DNA of 8,096 nt from Alphaproteobacteria bacterium (GTDB taxonomy: Bacteria > Pseudomonadota > Alphaproteobacteria > Rhizobiales > Xanthobacteraceae), in NCBI GenBank assembly GCA_005884855.1, contig VAZS01000094.1, positions 900 through 8,995 on the forward strand, given 5' to 3'. The notes under the pieces were generated by a model. The model saw only the letters and a list, made by a program, of their open reading frames with translations, ran no database searches and was not told the DNA's origin. The position numbers were made by a program, and so were the translations under genes. This document shows, piece by piece, positions 1 to 6,265 of this stretch. Positions within the stretch are counted from its first letter, which is position 1. Each line of letters starts with the position of its first letter.

Positions 1-344
1 GGCGCTTGCCGACGATACCCTTGAGCGCGTTTTCAGCGCCCACCGTGTCATTGATGCCCAACAGCGATGCGGTTGTTATAGCGGAAGTCAAACTCCGCTA
101 GATAACGGTGCAGATGCTTCTCGCGGCAATGCTGGTAGACGCCTTTCGTGCCGCAGTTGAAGATCGAATAGAAGCCTTCAACGGTGTTGGCGGTGATTAC
201 GTCAGCAGCGCTGTAGCGCACATATTCCTTAGCGCCGTGGCTCACGGCGTCATGGCTCAGCTACTCATTGCCAAACGATCGATAGTGCAGCGCTTCGTCC
301 ATCATCATGATGCTTTACCGGCGCACGTTGGTACGCACGATGTC
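1..344 (-). pseudogene. Degenerate IS1595-family (ISXO2-like) transposase remnant
   Basis: Reading the minus strand from about 344 gives IVRTNVRR, stop (317-315), then an MMMDEALHY stretch, a second stop (263-261), and then a clean run with NTVEGF and KHLHRYLAEFDFRYNNR, the C-terminal signature of ISXO2-like DDE transposases of the IS1595 family. After RYNNRIAV the frame is broken: an extra G in the CCC/GGG run at 57-59 leads to a stop at 48. In the shifted frame the match resumes as GINDTVGAENALKGIVGKR and runs off the window at 1. The reading frame therefore has two nonsense codons and one +1 frameshift and cannot give a full transposase. The N-terminal part, with the zinc-ribbon and first catalytic Asp, is missing, because homology ends about 18 bp from the GST stop codon. 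No terminal inverted repeat is visible at that edge. The family call rests on remembered signature motifs. Confidence 0.85.
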
Positions 345-361
345 CCGACGAGGCGGTCTTG

Positions 362-1027
362 TTACCTCGCCAATGAATACGGGCCGCCCTTTTCAAGCGC
401 GCGCTGGTAGGCGGGGCGGGCGTGAATTCGCTCGACGAACGCCATCGCCTTGGGGTGAGCCTGCTCAAGTCCGCCACGCGCCGCCGCCGCCTCCAGCGGA
501 AAACTCATCTGGATGTCGGCCGCGGTGAATTCATTGCCGGCGAACCATTCGCTTTTTGACAGCTCGCTCTCCCAGAACGCCATGTGCTGCTTGAGCTGCG
601 GATTGACCAGCGTGGTCAGCGCCTGATTGCAGACCTTGCGCACCAGCGGCCGCAACAACGCCGGCGCACGCTTGGGCATCAGCGTGAACAACAGCTTCAT
701 CAACAGCGGCGGCATTGCCGAGCCCTCGGCATAGTGCAGCCAGTAAGTGTAGCGCAGCCGCTCCGGCGTTTTGGCAGCAGGGATCAGGCGGCCCTCGCCA
801 TAGGTGTCGATGATGTGTTCGGCGATCGCGCCGGACTCGGCGATGGTGTTGCCGTTGTCGGTAATCACGGGCGATTTTCCAAGCGGGTGAATGGCGCGCA
901 GCTCCATCGGCGCTCTCATGTCGGGCTGCCGTTGATAGCGGACGATCTGATAGGGCACGCCGAGTTCTTCCAACAACCAAAGCAGGCGCTGGGAGCGGGA
1001 ATTGTTCAGATGATGGACCGTGAGCAT
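362..1027 (-). CDS. Glutathione S-transferase family protein
   Basis: A 221-residue cytosolic GST, which conjugates or reduces substrates using glutathione. The N-terminal thioredoxin-fold domain covers about residues 1-78: a beta-alpha start with NNSRSQR (residues 8-14, Ser10 the probable glutathione-activating residue), the cis-proline stretch GKSPVITDNG (50-59, Pro53) and the glutathione-gamma-glutamyl-binding ESGAIAEHI (64-72). The all-helical C-terminal domain follows, with WFAGNEFTAADIQM (161-174), the conserved N-capping box and hydrophobic staple. Length is normal for the family. The ATG at 1027 is preceded on the minus strand by AGGGGGA about 5 nt upstream. The gene is divergent from the DUF2239 gene across 154 bp carrying a paired operator-like repeat, so joint control is likely. 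Its stop lies next to a dead transposase but the C-terminus (ALEKGGPYSLAR) looks complete. The substrate cannot be told from sequence. Confidence 0.93.
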   Translation of the reverse strand: MLTVHHLNNSRSQRLLWLLEELGVPYQIVRYQRQPDMRAPMELRAIHPLGKSPVITDNGNTIAESGAIAEHIIDTYGEGRLIPAAKTPERLRYTYWLHYAEGSAMPPLLMKLLFTLMPKRAPALLRPLVRKVCNQALTTLVNPQLKQHMAFWESELSKSEWFAGNEFTAADIQMSFPLEAAAARGGLEQAHPKAMAFVERIHARPAYQRALEKGGPYSLAR

Positions 1028-1112
1028 GGCATTCCCCCTGAAGAAGCGCTTTGCGCGCCGGTCGGTGGTGCCAGCCGGACGGGCGAAAGTCGAGATGCCC
1101 AGACAACGTAGG

Positions 1113-1155
1113 TATTACCCGGATGTTATTGACAATGAGATTTATCCGGGTAATA
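1113..1155. promoter_or_regulatory. Paired operator-like inverted repeat between divergent GST and DUF2239 genes
   Basis: TATTACCCGGAT at 1113-1124 and ATCCGGGTAATA at 1144-1155 are perfect 12-bp inverted copies with a 19-bp spacer. Their centres are 31 bp apart, close to three helical turns, so two bound dimers would sit on the same DNA face. The right copy lies within TTATCCGGGTAA (1142-1153), itself nearly palindromic around CCGG, a shape typical of operators for dimeric TetR- or MarR-type repressors. The right arm overlaps the candidate -10 of the DUF2239 promoter, which suggests repression. Which regulator binds is unknown, and no obvious regulator of those families is encoded in this window. 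Confidence 0.65.
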
Positions 1156-1157
1156 AC
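1129..1157 (+). promoter_or_regulatory. Candidate sigma-70-type promoter for the DUF2239 gene
   Basis: A perfect TTGACA at 1129-1134 is followed, after a 17-bp spacer, by AATAAC at 1152-1157, which matches four of six consensus -10 positions. It lies about 25 bp before the DUF2239 start codon, allowing a short leader. The operator-like right arm covers the spacer and most of the -10. No equally convincing promoter could be picked for the divergent GST gene. Confidence 0.5.
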
Positions 1158-1181
1158 TCAGGAGCGAACTGAGGTGTCTTC

Positions 1182-1793
1182 ATGAGCCGTATTTCCTTTA
1201 TCGCCTTCGCGGGTGACCGCTGTATCGCCTCGGGCGATCTCGGCGCGGTCGCGCGCGCGGCCAAAGCGACGCTGGATCGGCACAAAGATGCGCAGATCCT
1301 TGTGTTCGACGATGATAGCGGGCCGATCGACCTCGATCTTCGCGGCTCGGTTGAGGACGTTCTGGCGCGACTGCCGGAAATGCCAGAAGCGAGCGCAGTG
1401 GAAGCCGTAGCGCCCGCTCCGCGCGGTCCCGGCCGCCCGAAACTGGGCGTGGTCGCTCGCGAAATCACGCTACTTCCGCGCCACTGGGAATGGCTGGCGC
1501 GGCAACCGGGCGGGGCTTCGGTAGCGCTGCGCAAGCTGGTGGACGAGGCGAGGCGCGCCAACAAGGACAAGGATCGCGTCAGGCAGGCGCAGGAAACGGC
1601 TTACCGCTTCATCGCGGCGATGGGCGAGAACAAGCCGCACTACGAAGAAGTGGCGCGCGCGCTGTTCGCAGGCGATGCCGGTCGTTTCGAGACATGGACC
1701 ACGTCCTGGCCCGCCGACGTCCGCGATCACGCTCGCGCTCTCGCGGCGTCGTGCTTCGAGCAGACGGCGTCACAGGAGAACGTTGCCGGTTGA
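1182..1793 (+). CDS. DUF2239 family protein
   Basis: A 203-residue protein that I recognise as DUF2239, a family of unknown function. The N-terminal part (about 3-65) reads as a small alpha/beta domain (ISFIAFAGDRCIASGDL, then QILVFDDDSG). A Pro/Ala-rich linker leads to RGPGRPK (81-87), which resembles the GRP core of AT-hooks. Next comes a strand-helix-helix pattern: REITLLPRHWEWLARQPGG (93-111) and ASVALRKLVDEARR (112-125), which could be ribbon-helix-helix-like. A charged helix (126-150) and a helical C-terminus with ETWTTSWPADVRDHA (170-184) follow. No signal peptide or membrane segment is seen. The ATG at 1182 has GAGGTG 5 nt upstream and another GGAG further up. It is divergent from the GST gene over a paired operator. 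DNA binding and autoregulation are inference; the family assignment is firmer than any function. Confidence 0.85.
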   Translation: MSRISFIAFAGDRCIASGDLGAVARAAKATLDRHKDAQILVFDDDSGPIDLDLRGSVEDVLARLPEMPEASAVEAVAPAPRGPGRPKLGVVAREITLLPRHWEWLARQPGGASVALRKLVDEARRANKDKDRVRQAQETAYRFIAAMGENKPHYEEVARALFAGDAGRFETWTTSWPADVRDHARALAASCFEQTASQENVAG

Positions 1794-1866
1794 TTGCGCG
1801 GATGCGAACCGTTAGGCTGGTTGAATGATAGGGATCATATAAGAACCTGCACACAGGGAGATCGTC

Positions 1867-2475
1867 GTGAGCCCGACAGCCCCGCAATTCATGTTCGATT
1901 TCGGCAGCCCCAATGCTTTCCTCAGCCACGAGGCTATTCCGGCAATCGAGAAACGCACCGGCGCCAAATTCGAGTATGTTCCGATTCTGCTTGGCGGAAT
2001 CTTCAAGGCCACCAATAACAAGTCGCCCGCCGAAGCATTCGCCGGCATCAAGAACAAGCGCGAGTTTCACGAACTGGAGACGCAGCGGTTCGTAAAGCGG
2101 TTTCAGGTCAAGCCTTACAGCTGGAATCCTTTTTTTCCGATCAATACGCTGCATCTGATGCGTGCGGCGATAGCCGCGCGGCTGGAAGGGGTGTTCGAGA
2201 AATATGTCGAGGCGGCGTTTCACCACATGTGGGTCGAGCCGAAGAAAATGGATGACCCTGAAGTGGCGATGAAGGCGCTTACGGCATCCAGCCTCGATGC
2301 CGGAAAGCTGTTCGCGCGGGCGCAAGAACCTGAAGTCAAGGCGAAGCTTATCGAGAACACGGAAATGGCGGTGGCGCGAGGTGCGTTCGGCTCGCCGACG
2401 TTCTTTGTCGGTAACGAAATGTTTTTCGGCAAGGAACAGTTGCGCGAGGTCGAGGAGCTTATTTCGAGCGGCTGA
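1867..2475 (+). CDS. 2-hydroxychromene-2-carboxylate isomerase-like protein (DsbA/kappa-GST fold)
   Basis: A 202-residue protein of the DsbA-like thioredoxin fold, in the branch with NahD-type 2-hydroxychromene-2-carboxylate isomerases and kappa-class GSTs. The start FMFDFGSPNAFLS (8-20) places Ser14 where these enzymes have the glutathione-activating Ser. An inserted helical domain carries FFPINTLHLMRA (89-100), the usual FPxNT motif. The fold ends with RGAFGSPTFFVGNEMFFGKEQL (171-192), whose SPT holds the cis-proline. There is no CxxC, so it is not a disulfide oxidase. I chose the GTG start at 1867 because AGGGAG lies 6 nt upstream; the next in-frame ATG (1891) would cut the first beta strand. 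Family members isomerise glutathione-linked intermediates in aromatic breakdown, but no other naphthalene-pathway gene is nearby, so the actual substrate is open. It is probably first in a run with the SDR and reductase genes. A TATAAG at 1838-1843 is a possible -10. Confidence 0.88.
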   Translation: MSPTAPQFMFDFGSPNAFLSHEAIPAIEKRTGAKFEYVPILLGGIFKATNNKSPAEAFAGIKNKREFHELETQRFVKRFQVKPYSWNPFFPINTLHLMRAAIAARLEGVFEKYVEAAFHHMWVEPKKMDDPEVAMKALTASSLDAGKLFARAQEPEVKAKLIENTEMAVARGAFGSPTFFVGNEMFFGKEQLREVEELISSG

Positions 2476-2533
2476 TGCCGTCGTTGCGGGATTGAAAGCC
2501 GCGCTCGCGTATCGATCTGTTAGGAGCCAAACC

Positions 2534-3271
2534 ATGCAACAACGCAACGCGACTTGCGCCGTGATCGGCGCCGGTGATTTTATCGGCGCCGAGATCGCCA
2601 AGAAATTCGCATCCGAGGGCTTCACCGTGTTCGCCGGCCGGCGTGACGGCGCGAAGCTCGAGCCACTGGTGAAGGACGTCCAATCGGCGGGCGGATCGAT
2701 CGTGGCGCGGTCGCTCGACGCGCGCAAGGAGGAGGAGGTCGCCGCCTTTCTCAACGACGCCGACAAGCACGCGCCGCTGGAAGTCTGCATCTTCAACGTC
2801 GGCGCCAATGTCAACTTTCCGATCCTCGAGACCACCGACCGCGTGTTCCGGAAAGTCTGGGAGATGGCGTGCTGGGCGGGCTTCCTGGCAGGCCGCGAAT
2901 CGGCTCGCTTGATGCTGGAAAGAGGGCAGGGCAACATTTTCTTCACCGGCGCCACCGCATCCTTGCGCGGCGGCACCGGCTACGCGGCATTTGCCAGCGC
3001 CAAGTTCGGATTGCGCGCGGTGGCGCAAGCCATGGCCCGCGAATTGGGGCCGAAAAACATCCACGTCGCGCACTTGATCATCGATTCCGGCGTCGATACC
3101 GCCTGGGTGCGGGCGCGGCGCGAGCAACTCTGGGGCAAGGAAGCGCTTGATAATCCGGACTTGTTAATGCCACCCGCATCGGTCGCCGCGTCGTACTGGC
3201 AGCTCTACCAACAGCCGCGAAGCGCCTGGACCTTTGAGCTGGAAATCCGCCCGTTCGGGGAAAAGTGGTAG
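2534..3271 (+). CDS. SDR-fold protein lacking canonical catalytic residues
   Basis: A 245-residue Rossmann protein of the short-chain dehydrogenase/reductase superfamily. VIGAGDFIGAEIA (10-22) is the glycine-rich dinucleotide loop, FAGRR (33-37) suggests NADP-type phosphate contacts after strand 2, SLDAR (60-64) is the adenine-pocket Asp region and FNVGAN (87-92) replaces NNAG. The catalytic area reads FFTGATASLRGGTGYAAFASAKFGL (136-160). Aligned on Lys157, the usual Tyr is Phe153, the usual Ser is Ala140, and the Asn of helix 4 is Cys113, so only the Lys remains. I recall a conserved subfamily with this pattern, so it is probably not decay. The ATG at 2534 has TAGGAG 7 nt upstream; the longer open frame upstream overlaps the isomerase gene and has no such signal. 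It lies 58 nt after the isomerase gene and 68 nt before the reductase gene. Whether it is an enzyme, and on what, is unknown. Confidence 0.9.
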   Translation: MQQRNATCAVIGAGDFIGAEIAKKFASEGFTVFAGRRDGAKLEPLVKDVQSAGGSIVARSLDARKEEEVAAFLNDADKHAPLEVCIFNVGANVNFPILETTDRVFRKVWEMACWAGFLAGRESARLMLERGQGNIFFTGATASLRGGTGYAAFASAKFGLRAVAQAMARELGPKNIHVAHLIIDSGVDTAWVRARREQLWGKEALDNPDLLMPPASVAASYWQLYQQPRSAWTFELEIRPFGEKW

Positions 3272-3339
3272 AACGGCGCGAGGTGCGAATGGACTTGTCG
3301 GTATTCGCGTCCAACAAAAAAGCAAAAAGGAGTTAAAGG

Positions 3340-4260
3340 ATGCGGATTCTCGTGGTCGGCGCGGGCGCGATCGGCGGATATTTCGGCGGCAGGATGCTTC
3401 AGGCCGGTTGCGACGTGACGTTTCTGGTCCGGCCAAAACGCGCCGCCGAACTGGCAGCGGCCGGTCTCGTGATCAAAAGCCCCAATGGCGACGTGACGCT
3501 GAAGAATCCGCCGGCCGTCCAGGCCGACCAGCTCACCGAAAAATTCGATGTCGTCCTGTTGAGCTGCAAGGCGTTCGATCTCGAGGATGCGATCAAGTCC
3601 TTTGCGCCGGCGGTGGGCTCGCAGACATCAATCGTTCCGCTGCTCAACGGCATGCTGCATCTTGACGTGCTCGATCGAAAGTTCGGCCGCGAGCGCGTGC
3701 TTGGCGGGCTCTGCGCGATCGCTGCGACGCTCAATGAGCATCGGGAGGTGGTTCAGCTCAATCCGATGCAGTCGCTGAGCTTCGGAGAACGCGACGGCAA
3801 GCTGTCGGACCGAGTACGCGCGATCGCCGGAACCATGGCGAGCGGCAACTTCGGCTCCTCGGCCAGCGAAAACATCGTCCATGAGATGTGGGAGAAATGG
3901 GTATTCCTCGCCTCGCTGGCCGCTTCGACATGTCTGATGCGCGCCGCCGTCGGCAATATCGTTGCGGCGCCGAGCGGCAAGGATTTCATGCTCGGCATGC
4001 TCGACGAGTGCAGCGAGGTCGCCACCGCCGAAGGCTATGCTCCGCGCGCGCCGTTCCTGGAGCGCACCCGCGGCATGCTGACGGCCGCAGGCTCGCAATT
4101 GACAGCGTCGATGTTCCGCGACGTCAAGGCTGGCGCTCCGGTGGAAGCCGATCACGTTGTTGGGGATCTGATCAAGCGCGGCGAGGCCGCCAAAGTGCCG
4201 GTGCGGCGGCTGCGCCTCGCCTACACACATCTCAAGGCGTATGAGAACCAGCGCGGGTAG
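3340..4260 (+). CDS. Ketopantoate reductase family protein (2-dehydropantoate 2-reductase-like)
   Basis: A 306-residue ApbA/PanE-family protein, the normal length. It should reduce a 2-keto acid with NADPH in the cytoplasm; for true PanE this is ketopantoate to pantoate in pantothenate synthesis. The Rossmann N-terminus has VVGAGAIGGYFGGRM (5-19) and VRPKR (30-34), basic residues suited to NADPH. Active-site landmarks are visible: CKAFD (76-80, Lys77), LLNGM (101-105, Asn103), EKWVFLAS (185-192, Lys186 as catalytic Lys) and SMFRDVKAGAPVEADHV (257-273, with the Glu of the EADH/EID motif). The ATG at 3340 has AAGGAG 7 nt upstream. It is last of three plus-strand genes and converges on the cytochrome c gene with only 11 bp between stops. 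These bacteria often carry several paralogues, so this copy may act on another 2-keto acid; no other pantothenate gene is in view, and I withhold the panE symbol. Confidence 0.9.
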   Translation: MRILVVGAGAIGGYFGGRMLQAGCDVTFLVRPKRAAELAAAGLVIKSPNGDVTLKNPPAVQADQLTEKFDVVLLSCKAFDLEDAIKSFAPAVGSQTSIVPLLNGMLHLDVLDRKFGRERVLGGLCAIAATLNEHREVVQLNPMQSLSFGERDGKLSDRVRAIAGTMASGNFGSSASENIVHEMWEKWVFLASLAASTCLMRAAVGNIVAAPSGKDFMLGMLDECSEVATAEGYAPRAPFLERTRGMLTAAGSQLTASMFRDVKAGAPVEADHVVGDLIKRGEAAKVPVRRLRLAYTHLKAYENQRG

Positions 4261-4271
4261 CTTGTCCAGCC

Positions 4272-4871
4272 TCAGAGATGGGCGAGATAGTGCGCCAGCG
4301 CCGTGATTTCTTCCTCGCTGAGCGGATAGGCGACATCGGTCATCGCCGACCCGGCGCCGCCGGATCGCACGCCCGATTTGTAGTCGTGCAATGACTTGAC
4401 GAGATATTCCTCGCGTTGGCCGGCGATCCGCGCCACGGCCTTCGTTCCTGCGTATGTATCGGTGTGGCATGAAGCGCAGCGCCGCCCCGCGGCCGCCTCC
4501 GCGCCTTTCCTGGATAGGTCTGGATTGTCGTCCTGCGTCGCCTTGGGGGGCGTGAGCGAGGCGAAGTAGGCGCCGAGCGCGCGGATGTCTTCATTGCTGA
4601 TTTGCTCGGCGATCGGCTGCATCTGCTCGTTCTTGCGCGCGCCGCCGCGGAAGAACACCATCTGCCACTGGAGGAACTGATCGGGCTGGCCCGCCAGCGA
4701 TGGAATGTTCTCGGTCTGTGAAATACCGCCTTGCCCGTGACACGCCACGCACATTTCGGCCTTTTCCTTGGCCGCGGCGCTATCGGCGGCATTGCCCGAA
4801 GCACTCGCGAGTGCCCCTAAGGCAATGCAACACAACGCGCCCAGCACAGATCGAGAGCGGATCATCGGCAT
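4272..4871 (-). CDS. Periplasmic diheme cytochrome c (c4-like)
   Basis: A cytochrome c of about 199 residues with two heme-binding motifs, CVACH (41-45) and CASCH (132-136), and a Met in each half suited as axial ligand (Met84 in NEQMQPIA, Met177 in SAMTDVA). Two similar halves, each with heme motif, GQ and Met, fit the cytochrome c4 pattern of internal duplication. A signal peptide is clear: positive IRSRS, hydrophobic VLGALCCIALGALASA, cleavage probably near ASGNAADS, so it works in the periplasm. Four ATG codons crowd the start (4883, 4877, 4871, 4865). I chose 4871 because GAGG sits 6 nt upstream of it, while 4883 lacks a recognisable site; 4865 is also possible. It lies downstream of the PQQ dehydrogenase gene on the same strand and is its likely electron acceptor, passing electrons to a terminal oxidase. 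A strong hairpin in the gap may set its level. Confidence 0.9.
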   Translation of the reverse strand: MPMIRSRSVLGALCCIALGALASASGNAADSAAAKEKAEMCVACHGQGGISQTENIPSLAGQPDQFLQWQMVFFRGGARKNEQMQPIAEQISNEDIRALGAYFASLTPPKATQDDNPDLSRKGAEAAAGRRCASCHTDTYAGTKAVARIAGQREEYLVKSLHDYKSGVRSGGAGSAMTDVAYPLSEEEITALAHYLAHL

Positions 4872-4904
4872 TCCCATCCTCATGCTACCGGACGCAAGAA
4901 CGCC

Positions 4905-4940
4905 AAGCTGCGGCCACTCGTTCCCGAGCGGCCGCAGCTT
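4905..4940. other. Strong intercistronic hairpin between the PQQ dehydrogenase and cytochrome c genes
   Basis: AAGCTGCGGCC (4905-4915) and GGCCGCAGCTT (4930-4940) are perfect 11-bp inverted arms. After one A/C mismatch the stem continues with CTCG (4917-4920) against CGAG (4925-4928), closing on a TTCC loop. It begins 15 nt past the dehydrogenase stop codon. The T run (4946-4950) is on the plus-strand side; on the transcribed minus strand the stem is followed by GGCGTTCTTG, without a proper U tract. A classical intrinsic terminator is therefore doubtful in the genes' direction. An mRNA-stabilising or partial-readthrough element fits better. Confidence 0.7.
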
Positions 4941-4955
4941 GTTGCTTTTTCGACT

Positions 4956-6218
4956 CTACTTCTTGTTGTAGCTGATGCGATAAATCGCGCCGGCCCAGTC
5001 GTCGGCAACCAGTATCGAACCGTCCTTGGCCAGCACGATATCGGCCGGGCGGCCGAGATAGCCCTGGTCGCCTTCGAGCCAGCCGGATGCGAACACTTCC
5101 TGCTTGGGATTCTTGCCGTCCGGGCCAACCGTGACGCGCATGATCCGGGCACCCTGATACTTATGCCGATTCCACGAACCATGCTCGGCGATCAGGATGT
5201 TGTTCTTGTACTCGGCGGGGAATTGGTCGCCGGTATAGAACTTCATGCCGAGCGGCGCGACATGCGCTCCGAGATTGAGCACCGGCGGGGTGAATTCCGA
5301 ACATTTGTGACCCATCGCAAATTTCGGATCCGGCATGTCGCCCTGGTGGCAATAGGGATAACCGAAGTGTTCGCCGATCTTCGAGATCATGTTGAGCTTG
5401 TCGCTCGGCAGGTCGTCGCTGATCCAGTCGCGGGCGTTTTCGGTGAACCAATATTTGCCGGTGCGGGGATCGACGTCGCCTCCGACGCTGTTTCGGACTC
5501 CGAGCGCCCAGATCTCGGCGTTGCCAGTCTTGGGATCGACACGGCGGATCTGCGACACGCTGGTCGGCGGAATGCCAACGTTGAAGGGAGGTCCGAACGG
5601 GATGAAGAACCAGCCATCCTTGTCGACCGCGATATACTTCCAGCCATGCGCGGCGTAGGACGGCATATCGTCATACACGACTTTGCCCGCGCCGAGATTG
5701 TCGAGATTGGATTCGGCGTTCTCGTATTTGATCAGCTTGTCGACGGCGATGACGTAGAGCGCGCCATCCCTGAATGCCAGGCCGGTCGGCATGTTGAGGC
5801 CCTTGAGGATGGTCTTCACCTCTTTCTTGCCGCCATTTTCCGTGACGGCGTAGACGTTGCCGAGACCGAACGAGCCCACAAACAGCGTGCCCTTGTCGCC
5901 CCAAGCCATCTGCCTCGCGGCCAGCACGCCCGGCGCGTAGACTTCGATCTTGAAGCCCTGCGGCAGCTTGATTTTCTTCATCATCGAAGCGAGTTCAGCT
6001 TCGGATGAGCCGGTCGGCGGCCCCGAGGGCGGCGCGAGGCCCTTTTGGGCTTCGGTCTCGTCACCCAGGAACCAGTCCTCGGGCGGATGGGTCCAGAATT
6101 CCTTGGTGCCGGATTCGTACTTGTGGAGACCTTGTTGCTGTGCGCTGGCCTGGCTGGCCCCCGCAACAACGAACATCGCTGCGAGCGCAAGAATAGATCG
6201 ATTTAAAGCCGATTTCAT
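4956..6218 (-). CDS. Exported PQQ-dependent sugar/sorbosone dehydrogenase-like protein
   Basis: A 420-residue exported six-bladed beta-propeller protein resembling soluble PQQ glucose/aldose dehydrogenases and L-sorbosone dehydrogenases. Residues 1-26 are a signal peptide (SILALAAMFVVAGASQASA, cleavage about Ala26), so it acts in the periplasm. The propeller covers about 85-416. Landmarks are AAHGWKYIAVDKDGW (189-203), where His191 aligns by eye with the catalytic His of the family, ALGVRNSVGGDVDPRTG (238-254) with Arg242-Asn243 at the usual PQQ-contacting RN, and the terminal GRPADIVLAKDGSILVADDW (389-408) typical of sorbosone-dehydrogenase-type proteins. Cys290 and Cys306 could form a disulfide. 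An unusual pre-domain (27-84: HKYESGTKEFWTHPPEDWF and a Pro-rich linker) precedes the blades. GGGAG lies 7 nt before the ATG at 6218. The cytochrome c gene directly downstream fits as electron acceptor. The substrate is not known, and PQQ use is inferred from the family. Lactonase-like function is a weaker alternative. Confidence 0.86.
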   Translation of the reverse strand: MKSALNRSILALAAMFVVAGASQASAQQQGLHKYESGTKEFWTHPPEDWFLGDETEAQKGLAPPSGPPTGSSEAELASMMKKIKLPQGFKIEVYAPGVLAARQMAWGDKGTLFVGSFGLGNVYAVTENGGKKEVKTILKGLNMPTGLAFRDGALYVIAVDKLIKYENAESNLDNLGAGKVVYDDMPSYAAHGWKYIAVDKDGWFFIPFGPPFNVGIPPTSVSQIRRVDPKTGNAEIWALGVRNSVGGDVDPRTGKYWFTENARDWISDDLPSDKLNMISKIGEHFGYPYCHQGDMPDPKFAMGHKCSEFTPPVLNLGAHVAPLGMKFYTGDQFPAEYKNNILIAEHGSWNRHKYQGARIMRVTVGPDGKNPKQEVFASGWLEGDQGYLGRPADIVLAKDGSILVADDWAGAIYRISYNKK

Positions 6219-6265
6219 CGCGTCACTCCCTATGCAGCCAAGCGGCTGCCTTGTTATTTTTCAAC

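Noticed and set aside
531..1106. Minus-strand and plus-strand frames overlapping the GST gene (also 584-1111)
   Set aside because: Shadow frames of the GST gene; the GST frame holds all the motifs.
1825..1838. ATGAT-aggg-ATCAT palindrome upstream of the isomerase gene
   Set aside because: Arms of five bases are too short to separate from chance, though the position near a TATAAG element is suggestive.
2297..2533. N-terminal extension of the SDR frame
   Set aside because: It overlaps the isomerase gene in another frame and has no domain content; the ATG at 2534 has TAGGAG at the right distance and starts just before the Rossmann strand.
1609..2976. 455-residue minus-strand open frame, the longest in the window
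   Set aside because: It lies antisense across three well-supported genes (DUF2239, isomerase, SDR), has no recognisable domain and is rich in Arg/Ser/Ala as expected from reverse reading of GC-rich codons.
4244..4290. Bidirectional terminator between the converging reductase and cytochrome genes
   Set aside because: Only 11 bp separate the stops and no stem with a T run is visible in this stretch.
3628..4470. 280-residue minus-strand open frame
   Set aside because: Runs antisense through the reductase gene and overlaps the cytochrome gene in another frame; composition is typical of a shadow frame.
5163..6008. 281-residue plus-strand open frame
   Set aside because: Antisense to the PQQ dehydrogenase gene, which has a signal peptide, family motifs and a ribosome site; the plus frame shows no family features.
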